This document shows positions 1 through 4,872 of a DNA stretch of 5,344 bases, one piece after another. The DNA is taken from the NCBI GenBank assembly GCA_012521035.1, contig JAAYND010000113.1:1-5344 (forward strand). Reading direction: 5' to 3'. The position numbers and the translations under genes are program-made. The notes beneath the pieces are model-generated. The model had not been told where the DNA came from, searched no databases, and worked only from the letters and a program-made list of their open reading frames with translations. Position 1 is the stretch's first letter. Each line of letters starts with the position of its first letter. This stretch comes from Methanomicrobiales archaeon (GTDB lineage: Archaea > Halobacteriota > Methanomicrobia > Methanomicrobiales > Methanoculleaceae).

Positions 1-123
1 CTCACGGCAGAACGGGCGGGCCTCACCCTGATCTGCTTCTCGCGGGGGGAGCGGTTCACGATCTACGCCCACCCCGAGCGGGTGCCTGATGCCTGTCTGC
101 AGGCGGGGAAGGTCTCACCATGA
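1..123 (+). CDS. fdhD: FdhD, formate dehydrogenase accessory sulfurtransferase (3' end only)
   Basis: Only the last 40 codons are present; the gene begins before the window. Frame 1 is open from the first base to the TGA at 121-123. The fragment contains LTLICFSRGERFTIYAHPER, which matches the conserved C-terminal strand of FdhD (family form: TLIGFARG-x-RFNIYTHPERI). In the characterised bacterial family, FdhD takes sulfur from a cysteine desulfurase and passes it to the Mo/W-bis-pyranopterin cofactor, which is needed for active formate dehydrogenase. The catalytic cysteine loop lies upstream and cannot be checked here. The stop overlaps the ATG of the next gene by four bases (ATGA), so the two are probably translationally coupled. 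A formate dehydrogenase fits a hydrogenotrophic, formate-using methanogen. The family call is fairly sure despite the short fragment. Confidence 0.82.
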   Translation, partial: LTAERAGLTLICFSRGERFTIYAHPERVPDACLQAGKVSP

Positions 124-584
124 GTGAGAAGACCGCGCTGATCCTGCTCGGGTGCCCGCAGGTCCCCGTCCAGACGAGCATGGCGCTCTACCTGGTGCAT
201 GGCCTCTCGCAACGGGGTATACGGCCGGTGGTCGCCGGGACGATGGCGGCACGAAAGCTGATGGAGGTGGCCGACCCTGACCGGCACTACCTGGGTGAGA
301 TGGTTGACCTCGATGCTGCGATCGACGAGATCACGGGGAAAGTCCGGGATTTTGACCTCTGTTTCGTCTTCATCCATAACGACTCAGGGATCGCCTATGC
401 GGGGACGATGGCCTATATATCCGGGGCGCGGCTGTATACGCTCATATTCGGGGAACACGCAGAGGATCTCGCCGGTGAGATCGAGTTCCCCTGCGAGGTC
501 ATCAAAGCAAAAGCCACCCACAACCCCATGCCGCTTAAACGAAGATTTGATGAGGTGATGCAATGGGCTGCATCGATGCGCTGA
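120..584 (+). CDS. DUF1890 family protein of unknown function
   Basis: This 154-residue soluble protein has no signal peptide or membrane segment. I recognise it as DUF1890, a family found mainly in methanogens, with (from memory) a solved alpha/beta/alpha structure from Methanothermobacter (MTH777) but no assigned activity. The N-terminus TALILLGCPQVPVQTSMALY forms a first beta strand and glycine turn carrying Cys12, followed by a helix. HGLSQRGIRPVVAGT (27-41) looks like the next helix-strand unit, and FDLCFVFIHNDSG (78-90) is a third strand with a loop. Other cysteines are Cys81 and Cys125. The architecture is Rossmann-like, but I see no classic GxGxxG nucleotide motif. The ATG at 120 was chosen because it overlaps the fdhD stop; the ribosome binding site is weak (GGGGAAGG nearby), consistent with coupled translation. 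Its 3' end overlaps the DUF1894 gene by 22 bases. A role tied to formate dehydrogenase maturation or to methanogenesis is inferred from context only. Confidence 0.85.
   Translation: MSEKTALILLGCPQVPVQTSMALYLVHGLSQRGIRPVVAGTMAARKLMEVADPDRHYLGEMVDLDAAIDEITGKVRDFDLCFVFIHNDSGIAYAGTMAYISGARLYTLIFGEHAEDLAGEIEFPCEVIKAKATHNPMPLKRRFDEVMQWAASMR
552..559 (+). promoter_or_regulatory. Strong ribosome binding site for the DUF1894 gene
   Basis: GAGGTGAT is exactly complementary to the ATCACCTC near the 3' end of archaeal 16S rRNA. It sits three bases before the ATG at 563, inside the end of the DUF1890 coding region. It fixes the start of the downstream gene and shows that this gene is actively initiated despite the 22-base overlap. 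Confidence 0.75.
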
Positions 585-841
585 AGCCGGAGATCATACT
601 CTCCCGGACCACCTTTAAGGAGGCGCGGGAGTACATCAGGAAGAACATCCGGGAGTACCACGAGGTCGAACCCGGCTACAGGGTATTTGACGTTCACATC
701 ATCGGTGTTCCGCCGCTCTACATCGGCATCGAGGGTGAGGACCTCATCTTCCCCTACACCAAACCCTGCCATGGCACGTTCGTTGTGAAGATCCCGGGCG
801 GTGCGGAAGTAGCGCGTCTGAGGGCGCGGAAGGGGAAGTAA
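563..841 (+). CDS. DUF1894 family protein of unknown function
   Basis: This small soluble protein of 92 residues matches DUF1894, a methanogen-associated family that often lies beside DUF1890. Function is unknown. The N-terminal half contains a charged helix (TFKEAREYIRKNIREYHEVE, about 17-36). The C-terminal half is beta-rich: YRVFDVHIIGVPPLYIGIEG (39-58), then DLIFPYTKPCHGTFVVKI (60-77). The YTKPCHGTF segment with adjacent Cys69-His70 is the most eye-catching possible active or metal site; Cys3 is also present. The basic tail ends in RLRARKGK. The ATG at 563 is supported by a perfect upstream GAGGTGAT. The 22-base overlap with DUF1890, itself overlapping fdhD, suggests the two proteins are made together and may form a complex. 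That partnership is an inference. Confidence 0.82.
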   Translation: MGCIDALKPEIILSRTTFKEAREYIRKNIREYHEVEPGYRVFDVHIIGVPPLYIGIEGEDLIFPYTKPCHGTFVVKIPGGAEVARLRARKGK

Positions 842-860
842 CTCTCAATTTTCACATATC

Positions 861-909
861 AAGAGGTGGACAGGCCCCCGCCGGCACCGTCTGTAACCAT
901 CCACCTCTT
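861..909 (+). terminator. Stem-loop downstream of the DUF1894 gene, possible 3' end structure
   Basis: AAGAGGTGGA at 861-870 is the exact reverse complement of TCCACCTCTT at 900-909, giving a perfect 10-bp stem with a 29-base loop. It starts 20 bases after the stop codon. No T-tract follows; the only T-run nearby is TTTT at 849-852, ahead of the stem. It may therefore stabilise or process the mRNA 3' end rather than be a classical oligo-T archaeal terminator. One arm carries a ribosome-binding-site-like AGAGGTG, but no gene starts there. Confidence 0.4.
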
Positions 910-961
910 CGTGATCCCTCCCCGGCACCCGCTACCTCCTGTGTGACAGAGATGTTCGATG

Positions 962-989
962 AATGAGATATAAATAATGAGATATAAAT
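962..989 (+). repeat. Perfect 14-bp tandem duplication containing two TATA boxes
   Basis: AATGAGATATAAAT occurs at 962-975 and again, base for base, at 976-989 with no spacer. Each unit includes ATATAAAT (968-975 and 982-989), similar to the archaeal TATA box. This AT-rich block stands out from the GC-rich surroundings. It looks like a recent duplication of a promoter element, or two alternative TBP sites out of phase by 14 bp (about 1.3 helical turns). Confidence 0.9.
968..989 (+). promoter_or_regulatory. Probable promoter of the sensor kinase gene (two TATA-like boxes)
   Basis: The two ATATAAAT boxes are centred near 972 and 986. With the usual archaeal spacing of about 25 bases, transcription would start near 998 and/or 1011, leaving a leader of about 100-115 bases before the ATG at 1112. 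GAG precedes each box, a weak match to the purine-rich BRE. GTTACTAAC (1001-1009), with 4-base inverted arms, lies at the predicted start region and could be an operator half-site. The 5' leader length is unusual for archaea, so a start closer to the gene cannot be excluded. Confidence 0.6.
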
Positions 990-1019
990 TCCTCGAGAAC
1001 GTTACTAACAATAGTGAGA

Positions 1020-1087
1020 ACCCGGCCGGGTGCGGTCATACCTGCGGTGAGCCGGGATACGGGAATTTACGCTGATTCGGGCAGGTA
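1020..1087 (+). other. Leader region with a palindrome and an inverted repeat
   Basis: ACCCGGCCGGGT at 1020-1031 is a perfect 12-bp palindrome just downstream of the predicted transcription start. TACCTGC (1039-1045) pairs exactly with GCAGGTA (1081-1087), enclosing 35 bases. These may fold in the 5' leader of the kinase mRNA or bind a dimeric regulator. High GC makes chance palindromes of the CCGG type common, so this is weak evidence. I recognise no known riboswitch here. Confidence 0.3.
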
Positions 1088-1111
1088 CCGGCCCTGGATG
1101 CAAGTGAGACA

Positions 1112-3085
1112 ATGAGCGAACTGCTGAGCGTGCTTTTGATCGGGAAGGGTCCCGGCAATCTCGAGGAAATGCTCCGGGAATGCGGACGCGGGATCGAACT
1201 GTTGCACTGCAAGCGCTCCAATGACGGGATCGCCCTGGCAGCGGGGGGCGGAATCGACATCGTCCTCCTCGATCTCGCGGCCGGGCGGGGGGTGGCGGTC
1301 TTCGATCGACTGCGCCGGATGGCCGCGAGCGTCCCTGTCATCGTGCTCGCCGCAGCGGGAGACGACCCCGCCGTGCTCTACGCGATGCAGAACGGTGCGC
1401 AGGATTACCTGGTCCGGGGGAAGACCGATGCGGAGCTGCTCTGCCGGGCGATCCGGTACGCGATCGAGCGGACACGGGTGGAGGCGGCGCTCCGCCACTC
1501 GGAGGCGATGTACCGCAGACTGGTCGAGAACCTCAACGAAGGGGTCATCGCCGTGGATGAGGCCGGTCTCATCACCTTCGCAAACCCGCGCATGGGAGAG
1601 ATCCTCGGCTATCCCGTGGATGATCTGATCGGGTCATCGATCACCGGGTTCCTCGACGCTCCCGGCAGGGTGAGATCCACCTCAAAAAATCCATTCTATC
1701 AGGAGACTGACCGGAGGCAGGAGTTTGAACTGGACCTCCGCCATTGCGACGGGGGATGCGTCCGTGCGCTCGTGGTCACGTCACCTGCTACCGATGATTC
1801 CGGTAAATTCCGTGGCTCGATCGTCGGTGTCCTGGATATCACCGGACGAAAGCAGGCGGAAGAGGAGCTCAGGAACCGAAACGAACAGCTCATGATCCTC
1901 AACCAGATCATCAGCACCTCCGCTACATCCCTCTCCCTTGCCGAACACCTGGAAGAGTCGCTTGAGAAGACACTTGAACTGATGGGGTTTCATGTCGGCA
2001 TCATCTACATGCTCGATGCCGAGCGAAAACGGGCCCTGGCGCAGTACCAGAGGGGCGTGCCACCATCATACATGCCCAAAAACCGCGTGATCAAGATCCA
2101 TCACTGGCCGTTCAACTTCATATTTGTCGCCGGCCAGCCTCGCTACATAGAGCAACGCCCTGACCTCAACGCCATTGAGGCGGGTATTCTCAGGGAGCTC
2201 GATGTCTCGGTGCTCGCCTGTATCCCGCTCATTGCAGAAGCGGTCGTTGTCGGGGCGGTCTACGTCGGGAGCCAGACAAAAGAGTCCTTCTCCCGCGATG
2301 AGCGAGCGCTGATCGAGATGATAAGTAAAGAGATCGGGTCAGGTATACTCAGGGGTGTGCTCTACAAGAGGCTGGAGGCCGCGAACCGGGAGGCGAACCT
2401 CTACCTGGATATCATGACACATGACATCAGGAACATCGAGAACGTCTCGGGCCTCTACGCCGACCTCCTTAGCGAGATGCTGGAGGGGGAGGGTGTCCGG
2501 TATGCGCGGGAGATCACGAACGGCGTCCGTAGAAGCAAGGAAATCCTCGGAAACGTCTCCACGATCCGCCGTATCCACCAGGAGGCACCTGCTCTCGATC
2601 CGGTTGACCTGTATCCCATCGTCAGGGAGGCGGTCGCGGCCTTCCCCGATGTTGCGATCGATGTTGAAGGCATGCCCCGGAAGATCTGGGCCGACGATCT
2701 CCTCCCGGAGATCTTCTCGAACCTGATCCAGAACGCTACCAGACCCGGTCGCACCAGCATCGAGGTCTTCATCAGGTTCGAGGATTATGACAGTGAGAAC
2801 CTGCTGGTCTCCATCGAGGATACCGGGCCGGGCATACCTGACTCCCTCAAGAGTTCGATCACTCACCAGTTCGACCGGAGATGGACCCGGGGGTGTGGTG
2901 ATGGACTTGGGCTCTTTATCGTCAGGACACTCATCGAACGTTACGGTGGCACCCTCTGGGTGGAGGATCGGGTGGAAGGGCGGCCAGATCTCGGCGCAGC
3001 GTTCCGGTTTACCCTCCGCAAAGCATCTCCCTCCGGGAGTGATGGGGACACCGGTGGGCGCCCGGCCGGGGAGGAGAGCGGATGA
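1112..3085 (+). CDS. Soluble multi-sensor histidine kinase (receiver-like, PAS, GAF, HisKA-like, HATPase)
   Basis: The 657-residue protein has no membrane segment, so it should sense a cytosolic signal. Domains in order: a receiver-like domain (about 5-120); PAS with PAC (about 130-248, with GVIAVDEAGLITFANPRMG and the GYPVDDLIG stretch); GAF (about 276-412); a dimerisation helix pair with His437 in DIMTHDIRN as the likely autophosphorylated residue; and a HATPase_c domain (about 520-636) with N-box SNLIQNA (Asn541), G1 box EDTGPGIP (569-576) and G2 box GDGLGLF (596-602). The kinase core looks catalytically intact. The receiver keeps Asp54 (VLLDL), but the acidic pair after strand 1 is replaced by Gly-Lys, the Thr/Ser after strand 4 is Ala80, and the usual Lys is Arg102, so it is probably a poor phospho-acceptor. 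The last 20 residues are a polar Gly/Ser/Asp tail. The ATG at 1112 follows an in-frame stop at 1073-1075; no strong ribosome binding site is seen. No cognate response regulator lies in the window. Confidence 0.92.
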   Translation: MSELLSVLLIGKGPGNLEEMLRECGRGIELLHCKRSNDGIALAAGGGIDIVLLDLAAGRGVAVFDRLRRMAASVPVIVLAAAGDDPAVLYAMQNGAQDYLVRGKTDAELLCRAIRYAIERTRVEAALRHSEAMYRRLVENLNEGVIAVDEAGLITFANPRMGEILGYPVDDLIGSSITGFLDAPGRVRSTSKNPFYQETDRRQEFELDLRHCDGGCVRALVVTSPATDDSGKFRGSIVGVLDITGRKQAEEELRNRNEQLMILNQIISTSATSLSLAEHLEESLEKTLELMGFHVGIIYMLDAERKRALAQYQRGVPPSYMPKNRVIKIHHWPFNFIFVAGQPRYIEQRPDLNAIEAGILRELDVSVLACIPLIAEAVVVGAVYVGSQTKESFSRDERALIEMISKEIGSGILRGVLYKRLEAANREANLYLDIMTHDIRNIENVSGLYADLLSEMLEGEGVRYAREITNGVRRSKEILGNVSTIRRIHQEAPALDPVDLYPIVREAVAAFPDVAIDVEGMPRKIWADDLLPEIFSNLIQNATRPGRTSIEVFIRFEDYDSENLLVSIEDTGPGIPDSLKSSITHQFDRRWTRGCGDGLGLFIVRTLIERYGGTLWVEDRVEGRPDLGAAFRFTLRKASPSGSDGDTGGRPAGEESG

Positions 3086-3109
3086 GTGAGACGTTCCGAC
3101 ACCACAAAA

Positions 3110-3117
3110 TTTAAATA
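3110..3117 (+). promoter_or_regulatory. TATA box of the tspO promoter
   Basis: TTTAAATA, preceded by ACCACAAAA (an A-rich BRE-like stretch), is a good archaeal TATA box in a GC-rich context. Its centre near 3114 is about 26 bases before GTG at 3140, which places the predicted transcription start on the start codon itself. It sits in the 54-base gap between the kinase stop (3085) and that GTG. Confidence 0.65.
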
Positions 3118-3139
3118 CTATGACTCAATACATACCGTC

Positions 3140-3625
3140 GTGTCATCTGCGGTCATTCGGGTTACCCGACTCTTTGCGGCGATCACGGTCTGTCTTCTTG
3201 TCGGATGGGCCGGTTTGATCTTCACGACGCCGGTCGTACGTACCTGGTATACCGCCCTTGTCGGACCCGCCCTGTTCCTTCCGACATGGCTCTTTAACCC
3301 CGCCTGGATGCTGCTCTTCATCCTCATGGGCATAACGCTCTACCTCGTCTGGAATAAAGGATGGAGTCAGAAGAACGTGCAGGAGGCGACGGCAATATTC
3401 GCCGTCCAGCTGGTCCTCATCGTCATCTGGTCATACCTTCTCTTCACACTTCAGGTACCGTTCTTCGCTCTCATCGGGAGCGTTCTCCTCTGGTTTGCAA
3501 TCCTCATGACGATCGGCGCCTTCTACCGGGTATCGGTGCCTGCGGCGGCGCTGCTCATGCCCTGTCTCTTCTGGGCAACCTTTGCGATCTATTTCACGTA
3601 CAACATCTACTTGCTCAGTCCCTGA
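3140..3625 (+). CDS. TspO/MBR family membrane protein (tryptophan-rich sensory protein), divergent
   Basis: The 161-residue product has about five hydrophobic helices (roughly 8-29, 44-71, 85-104, 108-128, 133-158), the TspO fold. Family signatures are TPVVRTWYTALVGP (30-43), LPTWLFNPAWMLLFILMGI (47-65) and FYRVSVPAAALLMP (128-141). TspO proteins bind porphyrins and similar ligands and are linked to tetrapyrrole and stress responses. Several usual residues differ: the KPxW turn after WYxxL is VGPAL, and the C-terminal PYLxWxxFAxxLN motif is PCLFWATFAIYFT. GTG 3140 was chosen because it follows the TATA box by 26 bases, implying a leaderless mRNA, and because the N-terminus then matches TspO length. 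An in-frame GTG at 3086 would add 18 polar residues (179 in total) and has a GAGGAG about nine bases upstream, so it remains possible if the gene is read through from the kinase. Location behind a sensor kinase hints at, but does not prove, a shared stress response. Confidence 0.78.
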   Translation: MSSAVIRVTRLFAAITVCLLVGWAGLIFTTPVVRTWYTALVGPALFLPTWLFNPAWMLLFILMGITLYLVWNKGWSQKNVQEATAIFAVQLVLIVIWSYLLFTLQVPFFALIGSVLLWFAILMTIGAFYRVSVPAAALLMPCLFWATFAIYFTYNIYLLSP

Positions 3626-3760
3626 TCTTCGCGCATTCCATCACTCGCATGCATCTGCAGGGAGGAAATGCGGGGTCACAGACATAAAAAGCGAGGGGCA
3701 CTGTTCCGCGCCCATCATGCGTGCGCCGTTGCCCTGCGCCCGTACGCAAAGGCCGCCACT
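3626..3760. other. Convergent intergenic region between tspO and the lipid synthase gene
   Basis: There is no credible gene in these 135 bases. CGCATTCC (3632-3639) can pair with GGAAATGCG (3664-3672) with one bulged base and a 24-base loop, a weak candidate for the 3' end of the tspO transcript; no T-tract follows it on the plus strand. Confidence 0.4.
3686..3690 (-). terminator. Oligo-T tract, possible terminator of the minus-strand operon
   Basis: AAAAA on the plus strand gives TTTTT on the minus strand, about 70 bases past the stop of the lipid synthase gene at 3761. Archaeal RNA polymerase can stop at oligo-T runs without a hairpin. Five T is the lower end of what usually works, so this is tentative. 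Confidence 0.35.
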
Positions 3761-4363
3761 CTACCTGTCCTCGATGTTCCGCCAGACATGGACGAACCGC
3801 TGAAAGGCGGTATAGTGCCCGAAGATGCCGAATATGACGAGGATCCACCCGAGGTAGTTCAGGCCGTAGATCTCGCCCGGGATCGCGATCGTGAGTATGC
3901 TCGCTATAATGATCAGCACCAGGCGATCCGCACGGCCGAGGATGCCGCCGTAGTACCTGCCGACCCCGACCGCCTGTGCCTGGGTGCCGAGGTACGACGA
4001 CATCAGGACGCCGGTCAGGGCGAAGACGCCGATCGGCCAGGGTGCAGCCCCGCCTGCGAAGATCCCGGTGATGATGAAGATATCTGCGTATCGGTCGATG
4101 ACGTGGTCCAGGAAGTCCCCACGGGGGCCCGCTACCCCCATATCCCGTGCGAGGGCCCCATCAAGCGCATCGAATATGGCGTTGAGGGCTACCATGGTGA
4201 CGCCGGTCACGATCTCGCCGGTGTAGAACGCGATACCCGCAAGTATCGATACAAAAAAAGATGCTATGGAGAGCTCGTTCGGGGTGATCCCGAGCTTTCG
4301 GGTCAGGGCCACCACGGGCCTGGTGATGCCCTGCATATGCGGTCTGAACTGGTCCAGCGTCAT
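3761..4363 (-). CDS. CDP-alcohol phosphatidyltransferase, probable archaetidylinositol phosphate synthase
   Basis: This 200-residue integral membrane protein carries the complete CDP-alcohol phosphotransferase signature D-x2-DG-x2-AR-x8-G-x3-D-x3-D: Asp65, Asp68, Gly69, Ala72, Arg73, Gly82, Asp86 and Asp90. The aspartates bind the divalent metals and the CDP group. The N-terminal RPHMQGITRPVVAL and KLGITPNELS (23-32) match the archaeal group that joins CDP-archaeol and L-myo-inositol 1-phosphate, giving archaetidylinositol phosphate and CMP in polar lipid synthesis. Hydrophobic stretches lie at about 31-49, 52-66, 93-122, 146-162 and 169-184. The gene starts with an ATG overlapping the stop of the kinase gene before it (ATGA) and has no clear ribosome binding site of its own, so it is likely translated by coupling. 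An archaetidylglycerol phosphate synthase is the main alternative; the superfamily is certain, the substrate is inferred. Confidence 0.88.
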   Translation of the reverse strand: MTLDQFRPHMQGITRPVVALTRKLGITPNELSIASFFVSILAGIAFYTGEIVTGVTMVALNAIFDALDGALARDMGVAGPRGDFLDHVIDRYADIFIITGIFAGGAAPWPIGVFALTGVLMSSYLGTQAQAVGVGRYYGGILGRADRLVLIIIASILTIAIPGEIYGLNYLGWILVIFGIFGHYTAFQRFVHVWRNIEDR

Positions 4364-4872
4364 ACGTCAAAGTCCAGATAGTCGGTCCAGTCGATGGATC
4401 CGTAGGAGGATGGCTGTTCTCCCCGGATAAACTGCTCGATCCGGTCTGCGCACTCGCCGGCGGAGAGAGCGGTTGTATCCACCTCAAATATATGTTCATC
4501 CGGATGCTCTTCAAGCGTCTCGATCAGGATGACATCGAGCGCCTCTGCCTCGACGTTCTCCCTGACCTTCGCGGGAGGGTAGCTCCGGGTGGAGAGGCGC
4601 TGCCCTAGAGTGTCGGGGCGACACCTGAGAACCACCACCCGATCGCAGGGGAGGTGGTGTGCGAGGTGCCCCTCGACGATCCCGTCGATCGGTTCGAACT
4701 CCGCCGCCCACCGGTCGACGTCGACCACCGGCACCCGGCGGTCGCGGTCCTCCTCGATGATGTAGGGCTGCACCGTCTCGGTCAGGTGGACGACCCGGTA
4801 GCCCCGCCGTGCGAGTTCGACCGCAACCGATGTCTTCCCGGTGCCGGGCGTGCCGGTGATGCCGATCATCAT
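4360..4872 (-). CDS. AK6/Fap7-type adenylate kinase family protein
   Basis: This 170-residue soluble P-loop kinase has Walker A GTPGTGKT at 7-14, right at the N-terminus. The NMP-side segment VVDVDRW (49-55), GIVEGHLAHHLP (64-75) and VVVLRCRP (79-86) are typical of the AK6 (hCINAP/Fap7) family, as are the lid-like RLSTRSYPPAKVREN (92-106) and AEALDVIL (109-116). Members convert ATP plus AMP to 2 ADP; the eukaryotic and archaeal proteins are also tied to small-subunit ribosome maturation through ribosomal protein S11. The start was set at 4872: its ATG overlaps the hisC stop (ATGA), and GAGGCGATC lies eight bases upstream. A second ATG at 4869 would remove one Met. A start at 4911 would add 13 residues before the P-loop strand and run deep into hisC, so it was not used. 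It is the middle gene of a tightly overlapping three-gene operon. Confidence 0.85.
   Translation of the reverse strand: MMIGITGTPGTGKTSVAVELARRGYRVVHLTETVQPYIIEEDRDRRVPVVDVDRWAAEFEPIDGIVEGHLAHHLPCDRVVVLRCRPDTLGQRLSTRSYPPAKVRENVEAEALDVILIETLEEHPDEHIFEVDTTALSAGECADRIEQFIRGEQPSSYGSIDWTDYLDFDV

Noticed and set aside
63..377. Minus-strand open frame of 104 codons opposite fdhD and DUF1890
   Set aside because: It overlaps two recognisable plus-strand genes and has a composition typical of an antisense shadow.
842..1111. Possible tRNA, small RNA gene or CRISPR repeats in the longest plus-strand gap
   Set aside because: No cloverleaf, no T-loop GTTCGA-type motif in the right setting, and no spaced repeats; the only repeat is the 14-bp promoter duplication.
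2339..2866. Minus-strand open frame of 175 codons inside the sensor kinase gene
   Set aside because: It is opposite the well-conserved HisKA and HATPase region. The translation has no family resemblance, and no promoter or ribosome binding site supports it.
3061..3070. CCCGGCCGGG palindrome near the kinase 3' end, same core as the one at 1021-1030
   Set aside because: It falls within coding sequence for the polar C-terminal tail. Such CCGG palindromes arise easily in GC-rich DNA, so two copies are not persuasive as paired operators.
3082..3114. Ten-codon ATG frame overlapping the kinase stop by ATGA
   Set aside because: It has the geometry of a coupled gene, but is only ten residues long and stops at the TATA box of tspO, so it is probably chance.
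3668..4381. Plus-strand open frame of 237 codons opposite the lipid synthase gene
   Set aside because: It lies antisense to a gene with a complete CDP-alcohol phosphotransferase signature. Its translation is Asp/Arg-rich without recognisable domains, as expected for a shadow frame in GC-rich DNA.
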